Shown here piece after piece: positions 11,903 through 21,364 of a stretch of DNA of 64,000 nucleotides. Position numbers and translations under genes: made by a program. Below the pieces are notes generated by a model. It was not told the origin of the DNA. It saw only the letters and a program-made list of their open reading frames with translations, and did not search any database. Within the stretch, counting starts at the first letter, position 1, and each line of letters opens with the position of its first letter. The DNA is from Oncomelania hupensis (lineage: Eukaryota > Mollusca > Gastropoda > Littorinimorpha > Pomatiopsidae): NCBI GenBank assembly GCA_036898135.1, contig CM072512.1:43666944-43730943 (forward strand), written 5' to 3'.

Positions 11903-14693
11903 TTTATGATTATTATTATTATGATTATTATTATAACAATAATAATAATCTGATAATTCTTTGACCCTATAAATGTTTCCTTGCCTGCTTGGCTTCTTTG
12001 CAGGAAAACATTTTTTTTTGCCTAAAGTAATTTAATGCATATTTCCAAGAACTCGACTACACACATTGATACTATGTTTTGGTCATTCGTTTACTTAATA
12101 GTGTTATGGTATGGTAAACAGCTAGTTTCGGACTGTAACATATTAAAAGCAGTCATTGCTTTGGAGTAAAAGAACTTATTTTTAATTCAGCAGCTGGTGG
12201 AAACATCTGGCCTACAAGTTGCATTTTACCACCTCAGCTAATATAAACATTTCCTTTCCTGCAGGCTTGGACAAGATGACAGAGAAGTCAGCACCAGATG
12301 AAAACCATCGCCCACCCACATTGAAGGAAATTGCAGAGTCAACAGGGGCCCACAGCATTCAGCCTGTCAGCGAGATACAGGACCCTATCTCTGTTGAATC
12401 TGCACACACTGAGGAAGCAGCTGGCAGTGATGCTGCTGTTGCTGCTGCCAGTCGCCCACCTCTGGAAAAAGCCAAGAGTTTGGTGAGAATCAAGTTTATC
12501 AATCAACCTCTACACCTTAAACCATCTCTTGATTCACTAGGACAATGAGATTTCTACAGAATATATCTGGCTGAATCTTTACCTATGTTATTTTAGTCAC
12601 ATTCAAACTGACCACTGAAGAGGAACCAGATCAGAGTTGATACGAATTGGGAGTCAAATTTGTTGCCTGACGTATTACCCTATTCATGTGCCACTTCAGT
12701 TTTTGCTGTATTTCACACTTTTACTTTTGTTAATTAAATTTATTAAATTTTTCTTTTCTATGAATGTGCAGCCAGCGAAAGAAGAGCCGCCAAGTTCTCC
12801 CAACTCAGTCGCAGGAGATGGTGGTGCCAAGAAACTTCTCAAACGGGCTGGATCCACAGCTAGTCAGCCTGGGGTTTGGGTTGCATCGCCAGAATGGGTA
12901 CGCATAGTTGGGTGTTTTTTTTCTGTGGGTGTGGAGCCAGCTGAGTATGCAACAAATGCCTATCACCATAAAATACTCTCAAAGTATGCAAAAATAGCTG
13001 ATTTTAAAAAAATGTTATTCATTGTATTTAACAGATTGGATGGCTTTGAAAATCATGAAAAATACTGTGCATTTTGTGGGAGTGATGATTCTCAAAAAAC
13101 TCATTTTGGTATCATCAGTGTATATTTATTTTAGGAGGGTGATGGGAGATGACAGGGGTCTTTGTCTAGCTTCAGAATGAGCTTATCTATAATAAAACAT
13201 GGTTCGACTGCGGAAACTGAATTAAGCGAAGAGTACAGTATCTGACTTTAAAAAACATCATAAAAATGAGTCTTCTTCCAGTCGGTAACCTCTCTTGTTA
13301 ATTTGAAAATCAGTAACGTTGTCAACACGCTGACCTTGATTTGAGCAACTTTCCTACTAGAAATTGAGGCATGCTGTTCTGTTTGATGCTTGTAACAGGT
13401 TCAGTCATGGAAGCAGAAGCTGCCTCTGCAGACAATCATGCGCATGCTACAGGTGCTGGTTCCTCAAGTAGAAAAGATCTGTATTGATAAGTAAGTGGAT
13501 GACGGTGTTTGGTTTTTTGTTAGTAGGGAGCAGTGAGAAAAGTAGGCTGCTGTAAAATAGGTGCAGTTTAGTTTATTGTGTGAAGACTTCTTGGAACTTT
13601 TTTTCACAAATGGGGGTGCAATCACAAAACCGAAACAAAAACCACAAAATTGACAATTGAAACTCTGCGATGGTTACCAGGTCATGGAAATATCATGGAT
13701 TTATTGTGTTTCAGGTCAAAATTGACAATTGAAACTCTGCGATGGTTACCAGGTCATGGAAATATCATGGATTTGTTGTGTTTCAGGTCAATCTTATGAA
13801 AACAAACTTATTTTGTTGATCTGATGTTGCTGTTGTAAACTTATTTTTGTTTATCTGATGTTGTTTTCTACAAAACAGTTATTTTGCTCTGTTAAATCTT
13901 GCAAACCACATGTCAGAGGGAGATTTTGTTTTTATAAAAAAAACGTAAAAAGGGATACAGATCTTTTTTCACTCAAAGGTCTTCACAAACACCAGCAGCA
14001 GAGGGTGACTGCCTTTGTGTGTGTGTTGTGCAGGGGTCTTACGGATGAGACTGAGATCCTGAAGTTTTTGCAGCATGGTACCTTGGTGGGTCTGCTTCCT
14101 GTGCCCCACCCCATCCTCATCCGCAAGTACCAGGCCAACAGTGGCACCACCATGTGGTTCCGAACCTACCTATGGGGTGTCATCTACCTCAGGTAACAAT
14201 AGACCATGCATAATATGAGTTGGCACTGGAAGTTTTTCCGTCAACATTGAAAGTAATGGCTTTATGTTGGTAAAGCAAGCGCTACTATCAACTCTTTTTG
14301 CTTTGTGCTGTGCTTTGTGCTTTGGGCTGCTGTGTTTTGTGTGTGAGAGATTTATGACGGTATTAATGGTGATATTCCGTTGCCTGCGGTGTGGATGGGT
14401 GTGTGGCTGTTTACCAATTTGGCTGAATAAAATCAGTATTCTGCTATGTTTTCACACAGTTCTTCAAGGGAAAGATCCAGATCATTATGTAAAGAAAGAA
14501 AAAAAAAGAGTATGCAGATAAAAACTGAAATTCACCCTTTGTGCGTTCGTTTGTGTGAGTGAGGTAGAAAGATCTCTTTATAAGCATATTTTGTATTAAT
14601 ATTCAATGTTTTGCTTCTTTTCTGCACAGAAACGTGGACCCGCCAATTTGGTACGATACAAATGTCAAACTGTTTGAAATCCAGAGAGTGTAG
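104..14693 (+). CDS. HID1: HID1 (HID-1 family), 3' part, 12 coding exons
   Basis: HID1 is a peripheral, N-myristoylated protein of the trans-Golgi network needed for dense-core vesicle formation in neuroendocrine cells (family knowledge). The window starts inside the gene. Coding exons: 104-244, 1426-1516, 1660-1811, 2684-2762, 3350-3411, 5408-5510, 5756-5980, 12265-12482, 12772-12897, 13399-13490, 14034-14192, 14630-14693. All have AG acceptors and GT donors, phases match at every junction, and the total of 1512 nt gives 503 residues plus TAG. Recognisable blocks in order are GERNFGVRLNKPYS, GHQRLQPLFDCLLTI, HHLVFFLLEVFNNIIQYQFD, LPLQTIMRMLQVLVPQVEKI, GTLVGLLPVPHPILIRKYQA and the C-terminus VKLFEIQRV. 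The acidic, Ala-rich linker in exons 8-9 seems longer than the vertebrate one. The N-terminal part with the myristoylation site lies upstream of the window. Introns hold many transposon remains but no exon is broken. Confidence 0.95.
272..294. repeat. Poly(G) homopolymer, 23 bases
   Basis: Twenty-three G preceded by a T run, in a HID1 intron just behind a splice donor. Similar G runs lie at 2925-2938, 17257-17276 and 26052-26067. Length in such runs is often unreliable in assemblies. Confidence 0.9.
496..679. mobile_element. Foldback MITE, family 1, copy 1
   Basis: About 184 bp whose two halves are inverted copies. The left end reads TGTCTTAATTGTAAGG and the right end, reverse-complemented, TGTCTTAATCGGAAGG; both continue into GTTCGTGGAG.TTCAAAAACTT. 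A related copy is at 15522-15692. No coding potential. It ends five bases before the piggyBac derivative at 685. The transposon class is not clear. Confidence 0.75.
685..1186 (+). mobile_element. piggyBac-type deletion derivative, TTAA-flanked
   Basis: The ends are TTAACCTCTTGAACCC and GGGTTCAAAGGGTTAA: inverted termini flanked by TTAA, the piggyBac target site. Just inside the left end is a perfect 18-bp palindrome, AGACCGATATATCGGTCT (704-721), with a degenerate second copy about 30 bp further on. The body keeps a short 5' leader, the first codons of a transposase-like ORF (938-1066) and a 3' end; everything between is lost. It lies in a HID1 intron. Confidence 0.85.
938..1066 (+). pseudogene. 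piggyBac transposase N-terminal remnant
   Basis: A 42-codon ORF beginning MKRRSTNQGSVAKRLYTTQE, followed by an acidic stretch (WDDNEDEEM), then TAA. A basic patch plus acidic N-terminus is typical of piggyBac transposases. No catalytic Asp block remains, so it cannot encode an active enzyme. Confidence 0.65.
1426..1516 (+). CDS. HID1: HID1 exon b
   Basis: A long polypyrimidine tract leads into CCAG; donor GTAAGT at 1517. Encodes KFMFFVLKSSDVLDILVPIL and on to DARADQ. Ends one base into the next codon. Confidence 0.93.
1660..1811 (+). CDS. HID1: HID1 exon c
   Basis: Acceptor GTGCAG, donor GTGAGT at 1812. Encodes RVGLMHIGVFILLLLSGERN through FTGTHADFLII, the most conserved block of the family in this window. 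Confidence 0.95.
1835..2283 (-). mobile_element. LINE 3' fragment with (CCTAT)n tail, copy 1
   Basis: On the minus strand this encodes the C-terminal end of a non-LTR retrotransposon polyprotein, with decayed matches to CYRRLLGIS, the WWYGHLTRASG-type block and VVPQ, then a GATAGG-type microsatellite tail (CCTATCCTAT at 1837-1855 on the plus strand). It is 5'-truncated and inserted in a HID1 intron. Confidence 0.75.
2684..2762 (+). CDS. HID1: HID1 exon d
   Basis: Acceptor TTGCAG, donor GTATGT at 2763. Encodes VFHKIITTGHQRLQPLFDCL and ends with one base of a split Val codon. Confidence 0.93.
2925..2938. repeat. Poly(G) run
   Basis: Fourteen G in a row in a HID1 intron. Confidence 0.9.
3350..3411 (+). 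CDS. HID1: HID1 exon e
   Basis: Acceptor TTTCAG, donor GTGAGT at 3412. Encodes SPYLKTLSMVASTKLLHLLE. Phase 0 at its end. Confidence 0.93.
3460..4471 (+). repeat. AGGTCA-rich interspersed repeat, copy A
   Basis: About 1 kb. It starts GACTCGCATGCATAGCAATG, contains CCTAAACTATGAGAGATATA and ATTTAACCCATAGTATGCAA, and ends ATGGGCTTTGCCCTTCTAG. Other copies: 47800-48900, 60008-61040 (plus), 34885-35655 and part at 27650-27935 (minus). It carries many AGGTCA half-sites, including TCAAGGTCA at 4045-4053 and 4215-4223 and a direct AGGTCAAGGTCA at 4212-4223. No ORF; class unknown, probably a non-autonomous transposon. Confidence 0.8.
4772..5245 (-). mobile_element. LINE 3' fragment with (CCTAT)n tail, copy 2
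   Basis: Same family as 1835-2283. The tail CCTATCCTATCCTATCCTAT sits at about 4773-4795. The minus strand reads GGRRRGRQKKRLEDNIREWT and TGLTLSEAMKFAEDR, the C-terminal end of the LINE polyprotein. It is 5'-truncated in a HID1 intron. Confidence 0.8.
5408..5510 (+). CDS. HID1: HID1 exon f
   Basis: Acceptor TTTCAG, donor GTAAGA at 5511. Encodes AFSTPWFLFASPTNHHLVFF and on to NNIIQYQFD. One base carried over. Confidence 0.94.
5756..5980 (+). CDS. HID1: HID1 exon g
   Basis: Acceptor TCTAG, donor GTGAGT at 5981. Encodes NSNLVYTIIRKRNVFHQLAN and then a Pro/Ala-rich stretch ending EPGTLKASLAATP. One base carried over to make Arg with the next exon. The GC content is higher than in neighbouring exons. 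Confidence 0.94.
6595..7018 (+). mobile_element. LINE 3' fragment, copy 3 (long intact frame)
   Basis: Same family in plus orientation. A 115-codon frame at 6661-7008 reads MRCYRRLLGISYTQHIPNNE, then KLWWYGHLTRASGFAKTI, GGRRRGRQKKRWEDNIREWT and ends FVVPQ. This is the reverse-transcriptase C-terminal tail of a non-LTR element. The (TAGGA)n tail seen in other copies is missing here. It is not a host gene, although its frame is the cleanest of the family. Confidence 0.8.
7262..7322. repeat. (CA)n microsatellite
   Basis: About 30 CA units in a HID1 intron. Confidence 0.95.
7860..9720 (-). pseudogene. Decayed Penelope-like retroelement
   Basis: Read on the minus strand from 9720 downward. First comes KGQRQALMQLKKLPLTHAAA, then YADKTGNTVITD (the ADK block at the start of Penelope-type reverse transcriptases) and HNPTKEICENY. 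Next come GTVMGPAHSCDYIDIYMSEL, a core RT block, and NYLDIHLTLAEGRIVTDIFS, the 'NFLDL.I' block. Last is FPKNLIISADRRCKNVGK followed by GYFLCNRKCNACAHGEE, the Cys-rich linker that precedes the GIY-YIG nuclease. Several stops and frame changes make it non-functional. I could not find a convincing GIY-YIG core in what follows. It sits in the largest HID1 intron. Confidence 0.7.
9843..9930. repeat. Short tandem duplication, ~43-bp unit
   Basis: TTAGTTAATTACTGTGCACA occurs at about 9854 and again at about 9895, each followed by T(T/G)(T/C)TGTAGATTAATT. No coding value. Confidence 0.75.
10364..11051. mobile_element. Non-autonomous element with short TIRs and 7-bp direct repeats
   Basis: The left end CAGACATGCCTACC and the right end GGGGTAGGCATGTTT are inverted copies. 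Both sides are flanked by AGTGTTT (10357-10363 and 11052-11058), consistent with a target-site duplication. A ~65-bp imperfect duplication containing TCACATTTTGGGGT lies at the right end (about 10920-11045). An 87-codon Cys-rich frame at 10609-10872 is unrecognised. A DNA transposon derivative, perhaps hAT-like, is the best guess. Confidence 0.5.
11498..11519. repeat. Short TTAGGG-like interstitial repeat
   Basis: GGGTTAGGGTTAGGGTT inside a HID1 intron: about three telomere-type units. Too short to indicate a chromosome end. Confidence 0.7.
11811..11949. repeat. (AAT)n/(ATT)n inverted microsatellite
   Basis: About 37 bp of AAT units run straight into about 55 bp of ATT units, and the tract ends with AAT again. 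The two halves are complementary and can fold back. HID1 intron. Confidence 0.9.
12265..12482 (+). CDS. HID1: HID1 exon h (variable linker)
   Basis: Acceptor CTGCAG, donor GTGAGA at 12483. Encodes LDKMTEKSAPDENH and an acidic, Ala-rich linker. It follows a 6.3-kb intron full of repeats. The family is poorly conserved here; the frame and the LDK(M/L)TEKS motif fix the exon. Confidence 0.88.
12772..12897 (+). CDS. HID1: HID1 exon i
   Basis: Acceptor GTGCAG, donor GTACGC at 12898. 42 codons, phase 0 to 0, a Ser/Pro/Lys-rich linker ending in ASPEW, which matches the conserved SPEW/TPEW motif before the C-terminal block. Confidence 0.88.
13399..13490 (+). CDS. HID1: HID1 exon j
   Basis: Acceptor AACAG, donor GTAAGT at 13491. 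Encodes VQSWKQKLPLQTIMRMLQVL and on to EKICID. Two bases of a Lys codon are carried over. Confidence 0.94.
13646..13790. repeat. 72-bp tandem duplication
   Basis: Two nearly identical copies (13646-13717 and 13718-13790) share CAATTGAAACTCTGCGATGG and differ at one base. They lie in the HID1 intron before exon k, so an acceptor-like TTTCAG in the unit is doubled too. Confidence 0.9.
14034..14192 (+). CDS. HID1: HID1 exon k
   Basis: Acceptor GTGCAG, donor GTAACA at 14193. Completes the Lys codon, then reads GLTDETEILKFLQHGTLVGL and on to MWFRTYLWGVIYL. Confidence 0.95.
14630..14693 (+). CDS. HID1: HID1 last coding exon
   Basis: Acceptor CACAG at 14625-14629. Encodes NVDPPIWYDTNVKLFEIQRV followed by TAG at 14691-14693. 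The C-terminus FEIQRV is the family's normal end, so the protein is not truncated at this side. Confidence 0.95.
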
Positions 14694-15521
14694 AACAGTG
14701 AACAAAATACTGCATGAGTTTCCAAATCTACCAAGGGGAAGAAGTTTTACCGAATCGTCAAAGTCAGCTGAGCGTTTCTCAGAAATGGATCAACATCATT
14801 CCTCCCCGTTATTGATGTCATGTGTGTTCTCATGTTTTGTTCCCGTCATATAAATCTGACCTCTTGCAATACAACTTTGTCTGTTGGAATAGTGGGAATT
14901 TCTTTTTTCTTTTAGCTTAACAGCTTAACAAAAATATTAGTTTTATAAGCAAAATTTATGTGTAGAAATTTAAAATAAATCAAAATAAATATAGATTAAC
15001 TTGAAGGTTTGTTTGAGGTTTTGCAGACCATTATTAAATCAGATAAAGATAATGCAAAAATTAGAGTTCATTAATAATGTTATGTGCTTTCCACAAAATA
15101 ATATGATGGACATTATGTTTAGATGTTAATGAACAGCACTTTTGATTCTAAATTCCATTTTCTGCACTGCAACAGCTAGTCTTATTTTATAGTTGGTTAC
15201 AAAATCAATTAAAAAAAGTTTCCCCAGTGCGTTTACTTCCTCTACATTTTTCATGTCCTAATTCTGGCAACAAGCACTTGATGAAATCTTAGTCATTTTA
15301 ACTGTAATATTTTATGTAACATGTACATTGGGCTTGGAATGAGAAAATAAAAAAAATACTAGCATGTACTTTTTTTAAATAAAACAAAAACACACAAAAC
15401 TTGTTGATGTCCACTGAGAATCTCATTTTGTTTTCTATACGGTTGCTTTCAGTTTGTTAATTATTGGATTGCAAGAAAATGCAGTTTTTCAAGAGCAACA
15501 TAACAGAGAGAGTTATGGCCG
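14694..15521 (+). other. HID1 3' UTR / downstream flank
   Basis: AT-rich, no ORF or recognised repeat. Several AATAAA hexamers occur (for example around 14980-14995), so a poly(A) site here is plausible, but the UTR end cannot be set from sequence alone. Confidence 0.4.
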
Positions 15522-15692
15522 GTCTTAATAGGAAGATTCGTGAAAGTTCAAAAACTTTGTTTTCCAGGTTGTCAGATCCCAAACCTAGGTTGCTGAACCT
15601 TTTTGGACAATAACAGGTTCAGGAATCCAGGTTTGGGATCTGAGAACATTGAAAAAAGGATTTTGGACCTCCACTAATCTCCCAATTAAGAC
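15522..15692. mobile_element. Foldback MITE, family 1, copy 2
   Basis: Inverted halves like those at 496-679: the left end starts GTCTTAATAGGAAGATTCGT, and the right end, reverse-complemented, GTCTTAATTGGGAGATTAGT. The centre repeats CAGATCCCAAACCTAGGTT and its complement. No ORF. Confidence 0.75.
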
Positions 15693-16721
15693 ATGGCTTT
15701 AGGGAGCTATAAATGTAAACTTTTTGTTGTTTAAATGCCATGTACTTTGAGCATCTGTGTTTAATAGGTGAGCTATGGGATTAAACGTTTTGTTGTTTAC
15801 TTGCGATGTATTTTGAGCGTCTGTTTTCATAATTGTTTTGGGTCACTTTGTTTCTCCTTGCATATTCTACAATTATATATATATTATATTTTATATTCTA
15901 GTCTGTTTTTTCTTTGTTGTTTTGTTCTTTTTTGGTGATTGGTGATATTGCATTACATAAGGGACACTAATGGTCGTGGTATCCTATTGACAATACTGCT
16001 GTTGAAATATCCCGATGTCATTGCATAAACATTCCTAAGTGTTGTGAAAATGTGCTGGGGACTTTGTTCAGTTGTTACACTGAATCTGAATCTTTAAGAA
16101 GAAGTATGTTGCTGACGTAAATGCAAACCATGGTGATGCGCAGCGACTGGTGTTATCGGCTTCTAGGAGTTGCCAGTGCTGACTGGAAGCCTGCCGAGGT
16201 TGTGAAACTTGCAGATACAAGGGAATCGTCAAGATGACTCCATGCTAAGTGGAAAACCAATGACTAGATTTTGTCTCTTGAAATGTTTGCATTACCTTCT
16301 TTCCAATTATAAGCCAGTTATAATGCAAAATTGATATATGAAACTTTGTTACTCAAATATTGTTAACCTATGATTAAGAGAACAGAAAATTGACCTTTTT
16401 TTCGCCATGCTCTACACTTTCATTGTTAACTTGTCATTCTGTATTGAGTAGATCTAGTACACAGATGTGTATTTTCTGTTATGTGCAGCACTGCCCACCC
16501 ATACAAGAAGATTATCAGTCTTCAAACAAGCTTGCTATCCACTAGTCAGTATTCTCCGGCTTCTGACAAATATGTTGTCACAAAACAGGCATGCGGGACC
16601 TTTAATTTAAAAACTCCCAACACCCACATTATTTCTAATCCCGTGATGGGGATTGCATTGACTAAATGTGCGCTCATCCTAGTTGTCATATGTGCATCAT
16701 GCACACTATAAATTGACATTT
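15693..16721. other. No gene seen
   Basis: AT-rich unique-looking sequence between HID1 and the LINE end at 16722. No ORF with recognisable content, no RNA gene. Confidence 0.5.
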
Positions 16722-17076
16722 ACTGCTATAATAATAATAACAGGCAATTTATACAGCGCTTTCCAAAATCACAAAGCGCTTTACACAAACAAATGTAAAC
16801 ACAACATGCGTACACTGATCAGTAACACGCAACCACATACATATCCCAACATCAAAAATAACAAACAACACTCACTCATGGCGCCTAAGAAAAGGCCTCT
16901 ATAAAAAAATGCATCTTCAAGTTCATTTTAAAAGACGCTAGTGAAGGACTGTGACGGACGGACCGAGGTAGCGAGTTCCAGGTCTGAACAGAGAAGAAAC
17001 TGAAGACTGTGGTTAATAAAGCCAGTTTTTCATTTAATTTTATCTGAATGTTGGTGAAGGATTTTATTTTCCTCAC
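16722..17076 (-). mobile_element. CR1/L2-type LINE 3' end
   Basis: The minus strand reads FFSVQTWNSLPRSVRHSPSL and ASFKMNLKMHFF, the classical C-terminus (WNSLP...SFK..LK..LF) of CR1/L2 LINE proteins. It is followed by the typical tail GCGCTTTGTGATTTTGGAAA, GCGCTGTATAAATTGCC and a (TTA)n end. 5'-truncated. Confidence 0.8.
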
Positions 17077-17256
17077 AATATTTTTTCAATTGTTTTTTTT
17101 TTATATTTTTATTTGAACTATAATATTTGGGTTGGTAATTTCCTCCTTTGCCTTTTTGAGATAGCTATGCCATTGAGATGACTATCACATTATTTCAAGT
17201 CTTGCACTGTTTTTTGTTGTTGTTGTGGTAGTGTTTGTTTTGTTTTGTTTTTTTTT

Positions 17257-17276
17257 GGGGGGGGGGGGGTGGGGGG
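17257..17276. repeat. Poly(G) run
   Basis: Thirteen G, one T, six G after a T run, directly before the repeat copy at 17283. Confidence 0.9.
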
Positions 17277-17282
17277 AGGCCA

Positions 17283-18043
17283 GGAGTTTGTGTATAAATA
17301 GTATCCCCACTTTCTGGACATTTAGTGCTTTAAATTCCCACTGTCGCTGTCTTTCTCATTTGTTCTTTCTCATTCCTACTCTGTTCTATCAATCTACTAT
17401 CCCCACTTTCTGGAAATTTAGTGCTTTAAATTCCCACTGTCGCTGTCTTCCTCATTTGCTCTTTCCCATTCCTGCTCTGTCCTATCACTCTGCTATACTA
17501 TCTTCTTCTTCGCTAGATCAATGACCTACCTTTTTTCTTGAAAACTTCCTGGACAAGACTCCTTGTTTGTGTATGAGGTCTGTTGGATCAGCTTGGGAGT
17601 GTTGGACGCTTTCTGCCGGGTGGTCACTAGGGCTTCCTATGATGTTATTATTTAGCAATATAGGCATTTTATATGTATGTGTTTTGTTGATAATTTATAA
17701 TGATGTTTGTATTCTATTTTGTTTTTGTAACCGGGGGTTCGAGTAGTTGGGGTAAAGCCTCAGCCGTCCCCTGCGTGGGATGTCTTTATTGTAAAGTGAC
17801 TGGCCGGTGGAGGGCATTCAATTTTCCCACTAGGGTTGCTTCAGCAGATCTTTTATGCGGATCGGGGGTTGTCCGGTCCTGATTTGGCTCAGAATACCCC
17901 TTGGGGTCATGAGCAATCTTGTCACTGTAGATTGTTCTAACCTATAAAGGGAACAGTGAAAGCCCCAGTTGAAAATCCAGTCTTGCCTTTGTAGGCATGA
18001 CTAATTCACTGCGGCAACAGTTCCCCCCGTTGGAGTGCCGGGG
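17283..18043 (+). repeat. Interspersed repeat family B, copy 1
   Basis: Contains GTATAAATAGTATCCCCACT near its left end, GTGCTTTAAATTCCCACTGT (twice), TCTGTTGGATCAGCTTGGGA, GGGATGTCTTTATTGTAAAG and GCAGATCTTTTATGCGGATC in this order. It is followed head-to-tail by copy 2. No ORF, no clear termini. Probably a non-autonomous retroelement; class unknown. Confidence 0.75.
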
Positions 18044-18655
18044 GTTTCAGTATAAATAGTATCCCCACTTTCTGGAAATTTAGTGCTTTAAATTCCCACT
18101 GTCACTGTCTTCATCATTTGCTCTTTCCCATTCCTGATCTGTCCTATCACTCTGCTATACTTTCTTCTTCTTCGCTAGATCAATGACCTACCTTTTTTCT
18201 TGAAAACTCTTCCTGGACAAGACTCCTTGTTTGTGTATGAGGTCTGTTGGATCAGCTTGGGAGTGTTGGACGCTTTCTGCCGGGTGGTCACTAGGGCTTC
18301 CTATGATTGTATTATTTCGCACTATAGGCATTTTATATGTATGTTTTTGTTGATGATTTATAATGATGGTTGTATTCTATTTTGTTTTTGTAACCGGGGT
18401 GTTCGCGTAGTTGAGGTCAACCCTCAGCCGTCCCCCGCGTGGGATGTCTTTATTGTAAAGTGACTGGCCGGTGGAGGGCATTCAATTTTCCCACTAGGGT
18501 TGTTTCGGCAGATCTTTTATGCGGATCGGGGGTTGTCCGGTCCTGATTTGGCTCGGAAGAGTCCGCTGGACCTAAAGCAACAATAAATCAATCAATCAAT
18601 TTGGCTCAGAAGAGTCCGCTGGACCTAAAGCAACAATCAATCAATCAATTAAAAA
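18044..18655 (+). repeat. Interspersed repeat family B, copy 2
   Basis: A close tandem copy of 17283-18043, starting again at CAGTATAAATAGTATCCCCA. It ends with AGTCCGCTGGACCTAAAGCA followed by CAAT/AATC units, and the final ~50 bp unit is itself doubled. This tail suggests a retroelement 3' end. Confidence 0.8.
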
Positions 18656-18659
18656 AAAA

Positions 18660-19115
18660 ATCCCGTCTTCTTCTTTGCTAGACCAGTCACCTACATTTTT
18701 TCTTGAAAACTTCCGGGACAAGACTCCTCATTTGTGTATGAGGTCTGTTGTATCAGCTTGGGAATATTGAACACTTTCGGCCAAATGGTCACTAGGGCTT
18801 CCTATATTATTATTTAGCAATGTAGGCATTTTATTTGCATGTGTTTTGTTGATATTTTATAATGATGCTCGTATTCTATTTTGTTTTTGTAAGCGGGGGT
18901 TCGATAAAGTAAGAGTATAACCTCAGTGTCCCCTGTGTGGGATGCCTTTATTGTACAGTGACCGGCTGGTGGAGTGCCTTCAGTGTTACCCTGTGGCTGT
19001 TTCGGCAGATCTTTTATGCGGATCAGGGGCGAGTCCTCTTTCAGCCAAGTTGTGGTCTTGATTTTGTGGTCCAGATTCAGCTCTTTGCAGTCCGCTAGAC
19101 CCTATAAGCAATGAA
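18660..19115 (+). repeat. Interspersed repeat family B, copy 3
   Basis: A more diverged copy, starting within the family at TCTTCTTCTTTGCTAGA and ending GTCCGCTAGACCCTATAAGC with a short ACTA-like tail. A bare copy of this tail also occurs at 28185-28240. Confidence 0.75.
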
Positions 19116-20713
19116 TAGCTATCTAACTTTTCCATACTTGCAGCATCTTTTGTATGGAAAATATGAGTCAATGAGCTAACAAATGAAACCCTTTTTCTCC
19201 TCATAATTATGATGAGGTGAAACTGTGACATTTCTTGGCTTTGAACATAACGCATTGGGAAAGGTTACAGGTTTTGGAACAAGTTAGGGGCTTGTAATAA
19301 GTGTGTATTGTACTTTCTTCCATTGGGTTTGTGCAAGCACACTTTCGGAGTGCATTCCATGTCAAACTATTTTGGCATTTTTCAACTGTGATTTTATGTT
19401 TTGTGCGTTCAGAGATAGACACAGAATATATGAATCTTTTCCTCTTGTGCAATACTTATTTTATGTTATAACAAAATGTCTACAGTAATACTGTTGTGTT
19501 GTATGTAACAATGCACGCTTTGCTTGTAACAAGGTGTGTGTAATGTTACAATTAGTGTATTGTAATGTGTTGAAATAATCTTGTTCGCCTAATGGCAAGA
19601 AGTGATTTTTGTGTGATTGAAATAAATGTAATTTTACAAATTGTATAGATGACACCATGTTTGCTAAGTTGTTTGTGGGATGAGAATTTTGAGGTAAAAC
19701 TGGTTTTAGGTCGTTTTTGGGGGGTTTGTTTACTTGTCTTGTGGGTAAAGATTCTGTGGTATTTGTAACCAAACATTCAAACATAGGTAGCCTTTGGTAT
19801 ATTTGTTCAGTTTATTTTTTAAGAAATCGGTGCTTGTGAAAAAAACTTTTATGTATAAGGGATGACTTGGAAATTGTTAAGATAAATTAAGTTGTAGAAA
19901 TGTGTGCACATTTTCAAAAACTTGGAGAATGCATTTATATTGTGGTATAAGCTAAAGGCATGCCAAGGTAATAGGATTTGTATTTTATATATAAAGGAAA
20001 ATAATTTCAATTACTAAGCTGATTTATGAATGCTAAGACACGGTAGCTTGTAGATATTACTAGAACGTACATAATGACAATTGCTGGTGAATTGATCTGA
20101 ATGGAAAAGCTTATTTTCAAGTTAAAGACTACCTGTGAGCAGGATTAACCAGTTCAAATTTAGCCTAACAGCAATGAAATCATGACTCCTCTGTGTATTG
20201 GTCTGCATGTCTCTTTACAACATTGTGCACTTTTCTCATTGAAAGCAAACTTCATCATGATCACATATAGGGAATGACATCAGGCGAGCCAAAATAATAA
20301 ACTAGAAATGCTTGGTATCGCTCACACTTTTATAAAGTGTAGCATAAGAAAAAAAGGGTATTTCCTGATGGTTTGAGGAATAGAAGTTGGCTCTATGGGT
20401 GCTGAATACTACATGAACGAGATATTGGTTTTGCAGCAATAAAAATGTGGAATATAAGGATGTTGGTTTTGAAATGCTAATGCAAATGGTATTGGTGAAT
20501 AGTAAGCTTGACGGAAAATGTCTTCATTTTTATCTCCTGTGCACCTTTTTCATGACTGCTTACACAAATTGTTGTGGACCAAACTGCATTGTGAAAACCC
20601 CTTTGTTGTATGTTGTAGATAGGCTGTAAAAAAAGATAATTGTTACAAATATACACAATTGTGAAAATGTTAAGCGTTTTTAGTTTTATAAATTTCTTTA
20701 CCCCCAAACCTAT

Positions 20714-20714
<1 letters not shown>
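19116..20714. other. No gene seen
   Basis: AT-rich intergenic DNA between HID1 and CEP131. Short frames lack any recognisable motif; no RNA gene seen. Confidence 0.5.
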
Positions 20715-20791
<77 letters not shown>

Positions 20792-20793
20792 TC
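20715..20793. repeat. (CT)n microsatellite
   Basis: About 38 CT units. Confidence 0.95.
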
Positions 20794-21364
20794 ACATATG
20801 TACTTCCATGTTCATATTCACCCACTCTGGTGCCTCTTATTAAAATAAATAAATATTTATGGCCAAACAAGATTCAGATTCATATTTCTTTAGAAAAAGG
20901 AAGGTACAACAATATTATTAAGCACAGATAATGTACACTAAAGAACATGGCTAAAGAAAAAAACAAAAAAATTATTTAAAAAAAACAGACAATTTTGTAA
21001 AAACTAAAACATCACATTACATATTTTAATTATTTAAAGGGAAATAAGTTTCTTAAAAAAATCACATTTAAAAACTAGCAAGTAAAAGTAAATACATTTT
21101 GAATTAAAACATTTGGACGCAATGGAACAGCATAAAACCAGCTCAATAAATTAATAAGAAACAGTGACTTAAAAACTTTAACTGCAGATTAACAAGATAC
21201 TTTGATTAAGACTAAATTCTCCACAATAAAGATCTTTTTCCAGTAAAATGATAATCTATTTTCCGTATTAATAAGATATACACTCGTTTGTTAGTCATTG
21301 TTTATACAGTCCTGCAGATAGCAATGAAATGAATCAGAACCACAACTTGCTTGAAAGAGGGCTC

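Noticed and set aside
12637..13134. 165-codon frame covering HID1 exon i
   Set aside because: Only 12772-12897 is coding; the rest is intron read-through on both sides.
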